DNA from: Nonomuraea rubra
GTDB lineage: Bacteria > Actinomycetota > Actinomycetes > Streptosporangiales > Streptosporangiaceae
Reading direction: 5' to 3'
Length of the DNA stretch: 64,000 nt
Assembly: GCF_014207985.1 (NCBI RefSeq)
Contig: NZ_JACHMI010000001.1
Coordinates: 1,223,001-1,287,000 of the forward strand
The notes under the pieces are model-generated. The model was given only the letters and a program-made list of their open reading frames with translations, did not search any database and was not told the DNA's origin. Position numbers and translations under genes: made by a program. Shown here in pieces: positions 9,374-18,851 of this stretch. Position 1 is the first letter of the stretch, and each line of letters starts with the position of its first letter.

Positions 9374-9388
9374 TAGAATGTTGTTCTC
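9374..9388. promoter_or_regulatory. KstR-like operator with one-base longer spacer
   Basis: TAGAATGTTGTTCTC resembles the KstR consensus TAGAACnnGTTCTA, but the spacer is one base longer and the outer bases differ. It is 17 bp before the start of a 17-beta-HSD type 4-like dehydrogenase, a gene type that is KstR-controlled in mycobacteria. Spacing change makes binding uncertain. Confidence 0.4.
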
Positions 9389-9405
9389 CTCGCCTGGGAG
9401 GTTCG

Positions 9406-10278
9406 ATGCTTCGGTTCGATGACAGGGTCGCGATCATCACGGGGGCCGGGCACGGCCTGGGCAGGTCGCACGCGCTCCTGCTGGCCGAGCGGGGCGCCAA
9501 GGTCGTCGTCAACGACCTCGGCGGCGCGCTCGACGGCACGGGCGCCTCGGCGGGCCCCGCGGCGGAGGTGGCCGACCTCATCACGAAGAACGGCGGCCAG
9601 GCCGTGGCCAGCGCCGACAACGTCGCCACCCCCGAGGGCGCCAAGGCCCTGGTCCAGGCGGCGGTGGACGCGTTCGGCAGGGTGGACATCGTCGTCAACA
9701 ACGCGGGCATCCTGCGTGACAAGTCGTTCGGGAAGATGACGGTCGAGGAGTTCGACGCGGTGCTGGCCGTGCACGTACGCGGCTCCTACCTCGTCAGCCA
9801 GGCCGCGTACCCGCTGATGAAGGCGGCCGGCTACGGCCGGGTCGTGAACACCTCCAGCCCCGCCGGCCTGTTCGGCAACTTCGGCCAGGCCAACTACTCC
9901 ACCGCGAAGATGGGCCTGGTCGGCCTGACCAAGACGCTCGGCATCGAGGGCGCGCGCAACGGCATCAAGGCCAACGCGATCGCGCCCGTCGCGTGGACGC
10001 GGATGACCGAGGCGCTGCTGCCGGCCGAGTTCGAGGCCAAGTTCACGCCGGAGCGGGTCAGCGCGCTGGTGGCCTATCTCGTGCACGAGTCGTGCGAGGC
10101 CAGCGGCGAGGTGTTCACGGTCGGGGGCGGCAAGGTGGCGCGGGTGTTCGTGGCCGAGGGGCCGGGATGGAAGACCGACGACCTGACGCCCGAGGCGATC
10201 GCGGGCAACTGGGAGTCGGTGATGGCCGAGCAGCCGTACGTGCTGACGGCGGCCGACTCCATGAAGGCCATGCTCTGA
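9406..10278 (+). CDS. SDR dehydrogenase of 17-beta-HSD type 4 / MFE-2 type (Hsd4A-like)
   Basis: The 290-residue NAD(P)-dependent dehydrogenase carries TGAGHGLGRS (12-21) for cofactor binding, NDLGG, VVNNAGILRDKSF, and the catalytic Ser150, Tyr164 and Lys168 (NTSSPAGLFGNFGQ, then ANYSTAK). The sequence follows the dehydrogenase half of peroxisomal multifunctional enzyme 2, including the C-terminal LVHESCEASGEVFTVGGG. In steroid degraders such enzymes oxidise 3-hydroxyacyl-CoA in the sterol side chain or the 17-hydroxyl group. A GGGAGG site precedes the ATG. It is monocistronic, ending at a strong terminator. KstR control is suggested but not secure. Confidence 0.85.
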   Translation: MLRFDDRVAIITGAGHGLGRSHALLLAERGAKVVVNDLGGALDGTGASAGPAAEVADLITKNGGQAVASADNVATPEGAKALVQAAVDAFGRVDIVVNNAGILRDKSFGKMTVEEFDAVLAVHVRGSYLVSQAAYPLMKAAGYGRVVNTSSPAGLFGNFGQANYSTAKMGLVGLTKTLGIEGARNGIKANAIAPVAWTRMTEALLPAEFEAKFTPERVSALVAYLVHESCEASGEVFTVGGGKVARVFVAEGPGWKTDDLTPEAIAGNWESVMAEQPYVLTAADSMKAML

Positions 10279-10291
10279 TCGGCGAAAGGTG

Positions 10292-10328
10292 AGGCGCCGG
10301 TCCCCCGGATGAAGGGGGGCCGGCGCCT
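10292..10328 (+). terminator. Hairpin terminator after the HSD4-like gene
   Basis: AGGCGCCGG (10292-10300) pairs with CCGGCGCCT (10320-10328); CCCCC and GGGGG extend the stem inwards around a short loop. A partial T-run (GCGTTTTA) follows. Confidence 0.85.
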
Positions 10329-10362
10329 TCGCGTTTTAGGACAAATAGGGCAATAAGCGGGC

Positions 10363-10404
10363 TTTGTTCGATCTTCGGCGGAAGTTGGGGGAGTTTGGTC
10401 GATC
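10363..10404. promoter_or_regulatory. Direct repeat upstream of the ROK operon
   Basis: TTTGTTCGATC (10363-10373) and TTTGGTCGATC (10394-10404) match at 10 of 11 bases and are 31 bp apart, three helical turns. They lie in the 168-bp gap before the ROK gene and may be sites for the ROK regulator. Confidence 0.35.
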
Positions 10405-10446
10405 CACACTCTTGATTTGCCCCATCGGTGATCTTATTGTCGCGGC

Positions 10447-11604
10447 ATGACCCCCCAGCCGGGCTCCGCCGGCGACGTGCTGACGCTGATCAGCGCGGGC
10501 TCCGCGACGACCCGTTCCGATTTGGCGAGGCTCACCGGCCTGGCCAGGTCCACGATCTCCCAGCGCGTGGACGCGCTGATCGAGCGCGGCCTGGTCGAGG
10601 AGACCGAGAGCGGCGAGTCCACCGGCGGCCGCCCTCCGCGCCAGCTCCGCCTGCACACCGAGGACCACGCCTTCGCCGGCGTGGACCTGGGCGCCACCCA
10701 CTGCCGGGTCGCGCTCATGGACATCTCGGGCGACGTGCTGGCCGAGTGCGAGGACGCGCTGCTGATCGGCGAGGGCCCCGAGAAGGTGCTCGCCCACGTG
10801 GACCAGCGGCTCGACCACCTGCTCGGCCGGGCGGGCCGGCCCAGGAGCGCGCTGCGGGCGGTCGGGATCGGCGTGCCGGGGCCGGTGGAGTTCGCCACCG
10901 GCCGGCCGAACAACCCGCCGATCATGCCGGGCTGGAACGACTACCCCGTCCCCGACTACTTCGAGGGCGTCGAGGTCCTGGTGGACAACGACGTCAACGT
11001 GATGGCGCTGGGCGAGCACCGCGAGGCGTTCGCCGACACCAAGCATCTGCTGTTCGTCAAGGTCGGCACCGGCATCGGCTGCGGCATCATGGCCGAGGGC
11101 AAGCTGCACAGGGGCGCGCAGGGCTCGGCGGGCGACATCGGCCACATCAGGGTCAGCGGCCACGAGGACGCCGGCTGCCGGTGCGGCAACAGCGCCTGCC
11201 TGGAGGCCGTGGCCGGCGGCGCCGCCATCGCGCGGCGGCTGACCGAGCTGGGCCTGGCGGCCGAGACGGGCGCCGACGTGGTGGCCCTCGTCCAGTCGGG
11301 CAACACCCAGGCGCTGCGCCTGGTCAGGGAGGCCGGCCGGCTCATCGGCGAGGTGCTGGCCAGCCTGGTCAACTTCTTCAACCCCGAAGTCATCGTGATC
11401 GGCGGCGCGCTGTCGCGGGTGCACGAGCACCTGCTGGCCGGGATCAGGGAGACGGTCTACCGCCGCTCTCTCCCGCTGGCCACGCACCACCTGTCGATCA
11501 CGCCCAGCCGTACGGGGATCAACGCCGCCGCACTCGGCGCCGGGATCCTCGCGATCGAGCACTACCTGTCACCGGACAACATCAACCGCATCGTCAACGC
11601 CTGA
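10447..11604 (+). CDS. ROK-family transcriptional regulator
   Basis: The 385-residue protein has an N-terminal winged helix (ATTRSDLARLTGLARSTISQ, about 20-75) followed by an ROK sugar-kinase-like domain with VDLGATHCRVALMD, the VDNDVNVMALGEH active-site segment and the zinc motif CRCGNSACLE. ROK repressors sense sugars or sugar phosphates and control nearby transport operons. It is the first gene of a tightly packed operon, 13 bp before the ABC ATPase, so it likely controls uptake of the sugar handled by the following genes. Whether it keeps kinase activity is not known. Confidence 0.88.
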   Translation: MTPQPGSAGDVLTLISAGSATTRSDLARLTGLARSTISQRVDALIERGLVEETESGESTGGRPPRQLRLHTEDHAFAGVDLGATHCRVALMDISGDVLAECEDALLIGEGPEKVLAHVDQRLDHLLGRAGRPRSALRAVGIGVPGPVEFATGRPNNPPIMPGWNDYPVPDYFEGVEVLVDNDVNVMALGEHREAFADTKHLLFVKVGTGIGCGIMAEGKLHRGAQGSAGDIGHIRVSGHEDAGCRCGNSACLEAVAGGAAIARRLTELGLAAETGADVVALVQSGNTQALRLVREAGRLIGEVLASLVNFFNPEVIVIGGALSRVHEHLLAGIRETVYRRSLPLATHHLSITPSRTGINAAALGAGILAIEHYLSPDNINRIVNA

Positions 11605-11617
11605 AAGGGACCACCCG

Positions 11618-13102
11618 ATGCTGGTCATGAAGGGCATCGTCAAACAGTTCCCCGGCGTGCGAGCGCTGGACGGGGTCGATCTGGACGTGCGGGCGGGCGA
11701 GGTGCACTGCCTGCTCGGCCAGAACGGCGCCGGCAAATCCACTCTGATCAAGGTGCTGGCCGGAGTTCACCAGCCGGACGAGGGCACGATCTCGTTCAAC
11801 GGGACCGAGGTGCGCCCCGGCAGCCCCATCGACGCCATCAAGCTCGGCTTCGCCACCATCTACCAGGAACTCGACCTGGTCGACGGCCTCAGCGTGGCCG
11901 AGAACATCTTCCTCGGCCACGAGCACGCCCGCCTCGGCTTCGTGAACAGGGCCGCGGGCCGGCGGGCCGCGCGCGAGGTGCTGGAACGCCTCGGGCACCC
12001 GGAGATCCGGCCCGCGGCGGAGGTCGGGCGGCTGTCCCCGGCGGCCAAGCAGGTCGTCTCGATGGCCCGCGCGCTCTCCCACGAGGCCCGCCTGATCATC
12101 ATGGACGAGCCGTCCGCCGCGCTCGCCCACGACGAGGTGGCCAACCTCTTCCGCATCATCCGCGAGCTCACCGCCCAGGGTGTGGCCGTGGTCTACATCT
12201 CCCACCGCCTGGAGGAGATCCGCGAGATCGGCGACCGCGTCACGGTGCTGAAGGACGGCCGCACGGTCGCGGTCGGCCTGCCCGCCCGCGACACGCCGAC
12301 CACGCAAATCGTTTCGCTCATGACGGGCAGGAACGTCGAGTACGTCTTCCCGCCCAGGGGCGGGCGCAAGCTCGGCGAGGAGGTGCTGCGGGTCGAGGGC
12401 CTGTCCTCGCCGGGCGTCTTCAAGGACGTCTCGTTCGCCGTACGCGCGGGCGAGATCGTCGGCCTGGCCGGTCTCGTCGGCTCGGGCCGCTCGGAGATCC
12501 TGGAGGCCGTGTACGGCGCCCGCCCCGCCACGGGCCGCGTGCTGCTCGACGGACGCCCGGTGCGCCGCGGCGTGGTCGGCACGGTCAGGAGCGGCATGGG
12601 CCTGGCCCCCGAGGAACGCAAGGCCCAGGCCCTGCTGCTGGACCAGAGCGTCACGGCCAACATCACGCTGGGCACCCTGCCGGGGTTCGCCAGGTTCGGC
12701 TGGATCGACCGCAAGCGGGAGCGGAGCGAGGCCAAGCGGCTGTCGGAGCTGCTGAGCATCCGCCCGCCCGACCCGGAACGCCCGATCAGGACCCTCTCGG
12801 GCGGCAACCAGCAGAAGGCGGTGCTCGCCCGCTGGCTGCTCGGCGGGCGCAAGCTGCTCCTGCTCGACGAGCCCACCCGAGGCGTGGACGTGGGGGCCAG
12901 GGCCGAGCTGTACGCGGTCATCCACGACCTGGCCGAGCAGGGCATCGGCGTGCTGCTGGTCTCCAGCGAGGTGCCCGAGGTGCTGGGCCTGGCCGATCGG
13001 GTGCTGGTGCTGCGTGAAGGGTCCGTCATCCACGAGGGAGAGGCCGAGGAGCTGGACGAGCACCGCGTACTGGACATGATCATGAATGGGAGGGCGGCGT
13101 GA
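11618..13102 (+). CDS. Sugar ABC importer ATPase (ribose type, two NBDs)
   Basis: The 494-residue cytoplasmic ATPase has two nucleotide-binding domains, as in RbsA/XylG/MglA. NBD1 has Walker A GQNGAGKST and Walker B LIIMDEPSAALAHDE, with a diverged signature (LSPAAKQ). NBD2 has the usual degenerate Walker A (GLVGSGRSE) but intact LSGGNQQK and LLLLDEPTRGVDVG. It would energise uptake of a monosaccharide or polyol together with the permease and binding protein that follow. The ATG at 11618 follows the ROK gene by 13 bp, and the stop overlaps the permease start. Confidence 0.92.
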   Translation: MLVMKGIVKQFPGVRALDGVDLDVRAGEVHCLLGQNGAGKSTLIKVLAGVHQPDEGTISFNGTEVRPGSPIDAIKLGFATIYQELDLVDGLSVAENIFLGHEHARLGFVNRAAGRRAAREVLERLGHPEIRPAAEVGRLSPAAKQVVSMARALSHEARLIIMDEPSAALAHDEVANLFRIIRELTAQGVAVVYISHRLEEIREIGDRVTVLKDGRTVAVGLPARDTPTTQIVSLMTGRNVEYVFPPRGGRKLGEEVLRVEGLSSPGVFKDVSFAVRAGEIVGLAGLVGSGRSEILEAVYGARPATGRVLLDGRPVRRGVVGTVRSGMGLAPEERKAQALLLDQSVTANITLGTLPGFARFGWIDRKRERSEAKRLSELLSIRPPDPERPIRTLSGGNQQKAVLARWLLGGRKLLLLDEPTRGVDVGARAELYAVIHDLAEQGIGVLLVSSEVPEVLGLADRVLVLREGSVIHEGEAEELDEHRVLDMIMNGRAA

Positions 13103-14091
13103 TGGGCGAGCCCACGACCAAGGCCGCACCGGCTCTGCCGTCGATCCGCGGGGTCAGCGAGATGCGCCACCTCGGCCTGCTCGGCGCGCTGGCGCTGCTG
13201 GTCGTCGTCGGCCTGATCACCCGCCCCGAGAACTTCCTGACCACCTCGAACCTGGTCAGCATCCTGTCGCTGGCCGCCACGATCGGCGTCATCACGGTCG
13301 GCGCCACGTTCGTCATCATCGGCGGGGGCATCGACCTGTCGGTGGGCGCGGTCATGGCGCTGGCCAGCGTCTGGGCCACGACCGTGGCCACACAGTCGTA
13401 CGGGCCGGTCGTCATGGCGATCTGCGCGATCCTCGTCGGCACCGGAGCGGGGCTGGTCAACGGCATACTGATCGCCTACGGGCGGCTGGTGCCGTTCATC
13501 GCCACGCTGGCCATGCTGGTGGCCGCCCGAGGGCTCGCGCAGCGCATGTCCGACCGCAAGACGCAGCTCATCGGGGCGGACAACACGGCCATCGTGGAAC
13601 TTTCCACCACGCGCCTGCTGGGCATCCCGCTGCTGGTCTACATCTTCGCGCTGGTCGTGGTGCTGGGCTGGATCGTGCTCAACCGCACGACGTTCGGGCG
13701 GCGCACGTACGCGGTCGGCGGCAACCCCGAGGCGGCCCGCCTGGCCGGCATCGACGTACGCAAGCACACCATGCTGCTGTACGCGCTGTCGGGCCTGTGC
13801 TGCGGCATCGCGGCCATCCTGATCATGGCCCGCACCACCACCGGCTCGTCCACCCACGGCGACCTGTACGAGCTCGACGCCATCGCCGCCGTGATCATCG
13901 GCGGCACGCTGCTCACCGGCGGCCGCGGCACGATCGTGGGCTCGATCCTGGGCCTGCTGATCTTCACCCTCATCACCAACCTGTTCATCCTCAACGGGCT
14001 CAACACCAGCGACCAGCTGATCGCCAAGGGCCTGATCATTGTCGTCGCCGTCCTTCTCCAGCGGCGGAATCTGAAGGAGAGAGCACCATGA
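13102..14091 (+). CDS. Sugar ABC importer permease
   Basis: The 329-residue inner-membrane permease of the BPD_transp_2/RbsC type has about eight to ten hydrophobic helices and the family hallmarks TVGATFVIIGGGIDLSVG, MLVAARGLAQ, YAVGGNPEAARLAGIDV and ELDAIAAVIIGGTLLTGGRG. It forms the channel for the ATPase encoded just upstream. ATG 13102 overlaps the ATPase stop; a GTG at 13099 is equally possible. The stop overlaps the binding-protein start. Confidence 0.92.
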   Translation: MGEPTTKAAPALPSIRGVSEMRHLGLLGALALLVVVGLITRPENFLTTSNLVSILSLAATIGVITVGATFVIIGGGIDLSVGAVMALASVWATTVATQSYGPVVMAICAILVGTGAGLVNGILIAYGRLVPFIATLAMLVAARGLAQRMSDRKTQLIGADNTAIVELSTTRLLGIPLLVYIFALVVVLGWIVLNRTTFGRRTYAVGGNPEAARLAGIDVRKHTMLLYALSGLCCGIAAILIMARTTTGSSTHGDLYELDAIAAVIIGGTLLTGGRGTIVGSILGLLIFTLITNLFILNGLNTSDQLIAKGLIIVVAVLLQRRNLKERAP

Positions 14092-15143
14092 GTGACAACG
14101 TCGCGCGCCGGGGATTCCTCATCGGCGGACTCGGCGGAGCCGCGCTGCTGGCGGCGGGCTGCACCAGCAACGAGCCCGCCGCGAGCCCCACCAGCGCCGC
14201 CCCGGCACCCGCCCCGGCGGCCAGCGGCAACGACCAGCCGGGCACCAAGGTGACGATCGGCTTCTCCGCGCCCGCGGCCGACCACGGCTGGATCGCGGCC
14301 ATCGCCAAGAACGCCGAGGCCACCGCGAAGCAGTACACCGACATCGACTTCAAGCCGGTGGAGCCGACCAACGACATCAACCAGCAGATCTCCGCGGTGG
14401 AGTCGCTGATCGCGGCCAAGGTGAACGCGCTGGTCATCCTGCCCAACGACGGCCAGCAGCTCAACCAGGTCGCGATGCAGGCCACCGCGGCCGGCATCCC
14501 GGTCGTCAACCTCGACCGGATCTTCCCCGACAAGCTGGCCTACCGGTCGTGGATCGGCGGCGACAACTACGGCATGGGCGTGGCGGCCGGGCACTTCATC
14601 GGCAAGCAGCTCAAGGACAAGGGCGTCTCGAACCCCGTGATCGTCGAGATCCAGGGCATCGCCACGCTGCCGCTGACGCAGGACCGCAGCAAGGGCTTCG
14701 CCGACGCGCTGAAGTCGTACGGGTTCAGCGTCACGGCCAAGCAGGACGCCCAGTTCACGGTCGAGACCGGCAACGAGGTGGCCACCTCGCTGCTGCAGGC
14801 GCACAAGAAGATCGACGCGCTCTGGAACCACGACGACGACCAGGGCGTCGGCGTGCTGGCCGCGATCAAGGAGGCCAGCCGCAACGAGTTCATCATGGTC
14901 GGCGGGGCCGGCTCGCTGAACGCCATGCGCGAGATCCAGTCGGGCAGCTCCGTGCTGCAGGCCACCGTCACCTACTCGCCGACCATGGCCTCCTCGGCGA
15001 TCAAGCTGGCGCGTCTGATAGCACAGGGGAAGGGCATGAGCGATCTGGTGGAGAACCAGGTTCCCCAGTCGATCACGCTCGCGTCCGAGACCATCACCAA
15101 GGAGAACGTCGAGAAGTACCTGGCACTCGGCTTCGAATCCTGA
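14088..15143 (+). CDS. Sugar ABC importer substrate-binding lipoprotein
   Basis: The 351-residue protein is a ribose/LacI-type periplasmic-binding-protein-1 family member. Its N-terminus has a twin arginine (VARRGFLIGG) and a lipobox ending LLAAGC, so it is probably a Tat-exported lipoprotein anchored outside the membrane. An Ala/Pro-rich linker leads to the binding domain (VTIGFSAPAADHGWIAAIAK, then NDINQQISAVESLIAAKVNALVI in sequence order). It should deliver the sugar to the permease. It is followed at 17 bp by an oxidoreductase, suggesting the ligand is a sugar or inositol-like polyol. Confidence 0.92.
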   Translation: MSDNVARRGFLIGGLGGAALLAAGCTSNEPAASPTSAAPAPAPAASGNDQPGTKVTIGFSAPAADHGWIAAIAKNAEATAKQYTDIDFKPVEPTNDINQQISAVESLIAAKVNALVILPNDGQQLNQVAMQATAAGIPVVNLDRIFPDKLAYRSWIGGDNYGMGVAAGHFIGKQLKDKGVSNPVIVEIQGIATLPLTQDRSKGFADALKSYGFSVTAKQDAQFTVETGNEVATSLLQAHKKIDALWNHDDDQGVGVLAAIKEASRNEFIMVGGAGSLNAMREIQSGSSVLQATVTYSPTMASSAIKLARLIAQGKGMSDLVENQVPQSITLASETITKENVEKYLALGFES

Positions 15144-15160
15144 TCCTGATCGGGGGTTGC

Positions 15161-16312
15161 ATGTCAGACAGAACCACCATCGGCGTGGGCATGGTCGGCT
15201 ACGCCTTCATGGGCCGCGTCCACTCCCAAGCCTGGCGCAGCGTCGGAGCGTTCTTCGACCTGCCGGTCGCGCCCCGCATGGCGGTGCTCGCGGGCCGGTC
15301 GAAGGAACGCACCGAGGCGGCAGCGGCACAGCTCGGCTGGGCCGACATCGAGACGGACTGGAGAGAGCTGGTCAAGCGCGACGACGTGCAGATCGTCGAC
15401 ATCTGCACGCCCGGTGACTCCCATGCGGAGATCGCCATCGCCGCGTTGCAGGCCGGCAAGCACGTGCTCTGCGAGAAACCGCTGGCCAACACCGTCGCCG
15501 AGGCCGAGGCCATGGTGGCGGCGGCCGCCGCCGCGCAGGGCAAGAGCATGGTGGCCTTCAACTACCGGCGGGTGCCCGCGATCGCGCTCGCCCGCCGGTA
15601 CGTCGAGGAGGGCCGGATCGGCGAGATCAGGCACGTGCGGGCACAGTACCTGCAGGACTGGATCGTCGACCCCGAGTTCCCGCTGGTCTGGCGGCTGCAG
15701 AAGGACAAGGCCGGCTCGGGCGCGCTCGGCGACATCGGCGCGCACATCGTGGACGCCGCCCAGTTCATCACCGGGCAGAACCTGGTGGGCGTGTCGGCGC
15801 TGACCGAGACGTTCATCAAGGAGCGTCCCCTGGCGACCGAGTCGGCCGGCCTCGGGGCCACCGGGTCCGCCGCCAGGGGCGAGGTGACGGTGGACGACGC
15901 GGCCCTGTTCATCGGCCGGATGTCGGGCGGCGCGGTGGCCTCGTTCGAGGCGACCCGCTTCGCCAACGGGCGCAAGAACGCGATGCGCATCGAGCTCAAC
16001 GGCTCGCTGGGCAGCCTGTCCTTCGACTTCGAGGCCATGAACGAGCTGTGGTTCAGCGCCGGAGGCGGCGGCTTCGAGCGCATCCTGGTCACCGAGCCCG
16101 ACCACCCGTACGTCGGCGCCTGGTGGCCGCCCGGCCACGGCCTCGGCTACGAGCACACCTTCACCCACGAGATCAAGGACTTCCTGGAGGCGGTCGCCAC
16201 CGGCGCCGACCCCACGCCGTCGTTCGCCGACGGCCTGCGGGTGCAGCGGGTGCTGGAGGCGGTCGAGCGCAGCGCGGCTGACGGAAGCCGCTACACGAAC
16301 GTGGAGGACTGA
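15161..16312 (+). CDS. Gfo/Idh/MocA-family oxidoreductase
   Basis: The 383-residue NAD(P)-dependent dehydrogenase has an N-terminal Rossmann domain ([17 protein letters not shown]) and the family motif [16 protein letters not shown]. The C-terminal alpha/beta domain contains [15 protein letters not shown], whose Asp and His are typical catalytic residues. Family members oxidise inositol, scyllo-inositol or sugar hydroxyls. Its position between the ABC importer and a TIM-barrel isomerase suggests the first oxidation of the imported compound. The exact substrate cannot be decided. The stop overlaps the next start (TGATG). Confidence 0.9.
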   Translation: MSDRTTIGVGMVGYAFMGRVHSQAWRSVGAFFDLPVAPRMAVLAGRSKERTEAAAAQLGWADIETDWRELVKRDDVQIVDICTPGDSHAEIAIAALQAGKHVLCEKPLANTVAEAEAMVAAAAAAQGKSMVAFNYRRVPAIALARRYVEEGRIGEIRHVRAQYLQDWIVDPEFPLVWRLQKDKAGSGALGDIGAHIVDAAQFITGQNLVGVSALTETFIKERPLATESAGLGATGSAARGEVTVDDAALFIGRMSGGAVASFEATRFANGRKNAMRIELNGSLGSLSFDFEAMNELWFSAGGGGFERILVTEPDHPYVGAWWPPGHGLGYEHTFTHEIKDFLEAVATGADPTPSFADGLRVQRVLEAVERSAADGSRYTNVED

Positions 16313-17316
16313 TGCGACCAGTCACGCTGTTCACCGGACAGTGGGCCGACCTGCCGTTCGAGGAGGTGTGCAGGCTGGCGGCGGAATGGGGTTACGACGG
16401 CCTGGAGATCGCCTGCTCAGGCGACCACTTCGACGTGGCCCAGGCCGTGGCGGACCCCGCGTACGTGGAGCAGAAGCGGGCCCAGCTCGACAAGCACGGC
16501 CTGAAGGTGTGGACGATCTCCAACCACCTCGTCGGCCAGGCCATCTGCGACCACCCCATCGACGAGCGCCACAAGGCCATCCTCCCGGCCCGGATCTGGG
16601 GCAACGGCGACCCCGAGTCGGTGCGCCAGGCCGCGGCCGAGGACATGAAGAACACCGCCCGCGCCGCGGCCCTGCTCGGCGTGGACACCGTGGTCGGCTT
16701 CACGGGCTCGTCGATCTGGCACACGGTGGCGATGTTCCCGCCGGTGCCCGCGTCGATGGTCGACGCCGGGTACCAGGACTTCGCCGACCGCTGGAACCCC
16801 ATCCTCGACGTCTTCGACGAGGTGGGTGTGCGCTTCGCCCACGAGGTGCACCCGAGCGAGATCGCCTACGACTACCACACCACCGTGCGCACGCTGGAGG
16901 CCATCGGCCACCGGCCCGCGTTCGGCCTGAACTGGGACCCGTCCCACATGGTGTGGCAGGACCTCGACCCGGTCGGGTTCATCCTCGACTTCAAGGACCG
17001 CATCTACCACGTGGACTGCAAGGACACGCGGATGCGGGTCGGTGACGGCCGCAAGGGACGCCTGTCGTCGCACCTGCCGTGGGCCGACATGCGCAGGGGC
17101 TGGGACTTCGTCTCCACCGGGCGCGGCGACGTGCCCTGGGAGGACTGCTTCCGCGCGCTCAACTCGATCGGGTACGAAGGCCCGATCTCGATCGAGTGGG
17201 AGGACGCCGGGATGGACCGGCTCGACGGGGCCAAGGAGGCGCTGGCCTACATCCGCCGGCTGAACTCCATCACCCCGCCGACGACGGCCTTCGACGCGGC
17301 CTTCTCCACGACCTGA
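16312..17316 (+). CDS. Sugar phosphate isomerase/epimerase (xylose-isomerase-like TIM barrel)
   Basis: The 334-residue AP-endonuclease-2-type TIM barrel begins [20 protein letters not shown]. Metal-ligand candidates are found in [29 protein letters not shown] and ISIEWEDAG, matching the Glu/Asp/His set of this superfamily. Such enzymes isomerise or epimerise sugars, keto-inositols or related compounds. It is the last gene of the ROK-ABC operon, with an overlapping start after the oxidoreductase, and ends at a GC hairpin. I infer a two-step oxidation-isomerisation of the imported polyol. Confidence 0.88.
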   Translation: MRPVTLFTGQWADLPFEEVCRLAAEWGYDGLEIACSGDHFDVAQAVADPAYVEQKRAQLDKHGLKVWTISNHLVGQAICDHPIDERHKAILPARIWGNGDPESVRQAAAEDMKNTARAAALLGVDTVVGFTGSSIWHTVAMFPPVPASMVDAGYQDFADRWNPILDVFDEVGVRFAHEVHPSEIAYDYHTTVRTLEAIGHRPAFGLNWDPSHMVWQDLDPVGFILDFKDRIYHVDCKDTRMRVGDGRKGRLSSHLPWADMRRGWDFVSTGRGDVPWEDCFRALNSIGYEGPISIEWEDAGMDRLDGAKEALAYIRRLNSITPPTTAFDAAFSTT

Positions 17317-17322
17317 CGCGCG

Positions 17323-17362
17323 CCGCGCGGCGCCCCCCGCTCCGGCTACGGGCGCCGCGCGG
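17323..17362 (+). terminator. Hairpin after the sugar operon
   Basis: A perfect 12-bp stem, CCGCGCGGCGCC (17323-17334) with its complement at 17351-17362, has a 16-base loop. It starts 6 bp after the isomerase stop and has no T-run. Confidence 0.75.
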
Positions 17363-17512
17363 ACAGCACGCCGATGGCGGTGACCAGGGCGAAGGCGGTC
17401 ACGGCTGATCGTCGCGCCCCGGGCCCGGCCCGGTCGTCCTTCCCCGAGGGCTTCCGCGGGTACTACGGCGGGCGTAGGAGGGCGGGCCTGTAAGCCGGGG
17501 GACGCAGGCGGA

Positions 17513-17536
17513 TCCTCCCCCGGGCGCGGGGGAGGA
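17513..17536 (-). terminator. Hairpin after the alcohol dehydrogenase
   Basis: TCCTCCCCC (17513-17521) pairs with GGGGGAGGA (17528-17536) around a six-base loop, 15 bp beyond the dehydrogenase stop on the minus strand. Confidence 0.7.
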
Positions 17537-17551
17537 CCTGCGCGGGCGTCG

Positions 17552-18637
17552 TCAGTCCATGAGGACGATCTGGCGCAGCACCTCGCCGCCCTTCAGCGCC
17601 GCGACCGCGTCGTTCAGGTCGGCCAGGCGGATCCGGGAGCTGATCATCGACTCCAGGTCCAGCAGGCCGGACTTGTGGAGCTTGGCGAAGTACGGGAAGT
17701 CGTGCCGCACGTCGGCCTCGCCGTACAGGCTGGACAGCAGGTTCTTGCCCTCGAACAGCAGGCTGAAGGCGGAGATGGAGACCTTGTCGTCCATCGCGCC
17801 CGCCCCGACGACGATGACGTCGCCGCCCTGCCTGGCGAGCTGCCAGGTGCTCTGGATCGTGGCGGACTTGCCGACCACCTCGAAGGCGTAGTCGAAGCCG
17901 CCTCCGCCGGTGAGCTCGTTCAGCGCCTCGGGGACCTGCTCGGGCGTCACCGCGTGGGTCGCGCCCACCTTCCTGGCCAGCTCGTGCTTGGACGCCAGCG
18001 GGTCGATCGCCAGGATCGTCCTGGCGCCGGAGATGCGCGCGCCCTGGATCACGGCCAGGCCGACGCCGCCGCAGCCGACCACCGCGACCGTCGAGCCGGG
18101 GCGGACCTTCGCGGTGTTGAGCACGGCGCCGACGCCGGTGGTGATGCCGCAGCCGATCAGGGCCGCGGCCTCCCACGACACGTCCTCGTCGATCTTGATC
18201 GCGCCCTGCCAGGGCACGACGATCTCCTCCGCCCACGTGCCGCACCCGGCCATCCCGAACACCGTGGAGCCGTCGCCGAGCCGGAAGTTGCCCTTGCTGA
18301 AGGACTCGATGACGTACTTCATGCACAGGAACGGCTGGCCGCCCACGCACAGCTCGCACTCCTGGCAGGCCGGGCGCCAGCTGATCACGACGTGGTCGCC
18401 GGGTTTGACCGACGTGACGTGCTCGCCCACCTCGACCACCTCACCCGCGCCCTCGTGGCCGAGGATGAGCGGCACGGGCTGGGGCAGCACACCGGTCATG
18501 GCAGACAGGTCGGAATGGCAGACGCCCGTCGCCCTGATCCGGACGCGTACGTCGGCCGGCCCGACAGGGGCCAGGGTGACGTCGTCACGGATGTCGAGCT
18601 TGTCGTTGCCTACGGCGTGCAGGATCGCGGCGCGCAT
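17552..18637 (-). CDS. Zinc-dependent alcohol dehydrogenase
   Basis: The 361-residue medium-chain dehydrogenase has the catalytic-zinc residues in GVCHSDLS and GHEGAGEVVEVGEHV. The structural zinc loop is CQECELCVGGQPFLC and the NAD-binding loop is VAVVGCGGVGLAV. The ATG at 18637 is preceded by a full GAGGA ribosome site. It is the last gene of an operon with a ferredoxin and a PPOX protein, behind a KstR-type operator at 19314. I infer oxidation of an alcohol formed during sterol or lipid breakdown, possibly the terminal alcohol left by a P450. The substrate is not proven. Confidence 0.88.
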   Translation of the reverse strand: MRAAILHAVGNDKLDIRDDVTLAPVGPADVRVRIRATGVCHSDLSAMTGVLPQPVPLILGHEGAGEVVEVGEHVTSVKPGDHVVISWRPACQECELCVGGQPFLCMKYVIESFSKGNFRLGDGSTVFGMAGCGTWAEEIVVPWQGAIKIDEDVSWEAAALIGCGITTGVGAVLNTAKVRPGSTVAVVGCGGVGLAVIQGARISGARTILAIDPLASKHELARKVGATHAVTPEQVPEALNELTGGGGFDYAFEVVGKSATIQSTWQLARQGGDVIVVGAGAMDDKVSISAFSLLFEGKNLLSSLYGEADVRHDFPYFAKLHKSGLLDLESMISSRIRLADLNDAVAALKGGEVLRQIVLMD

Positions 18638-18663
18638 GGGGGTTCCTCCTCGTTTCCCGCGGG

Positions 18664-18851
18664 CTAGTCCTCGAGGGACAGAGCGGCTTTCGGGCAGGAC
18701 CTGACCGCATGGCGGACACGGTCCCGCATCTCGGGGGGTGGTTCCGGCAGCAGGATGTGGAGCTGGTCGTCGTCGTCCACCTCGAACACTTCCGGCGCGA
18801 GCCCCATGCACACGGCGTTGGCCTCGCAGACCAGCTCGTCCACCTTGACCT

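Noticed and set aside
17341..17420. A short minus-strand peptide ending AVTAFALVTAIGVLSARRP
   Set aside because: It looks like the last helix of a membrane protein, but only about 22 codons are present, there is no start signal and it overlaps a terminator stem. Too little to call a pseudogene.
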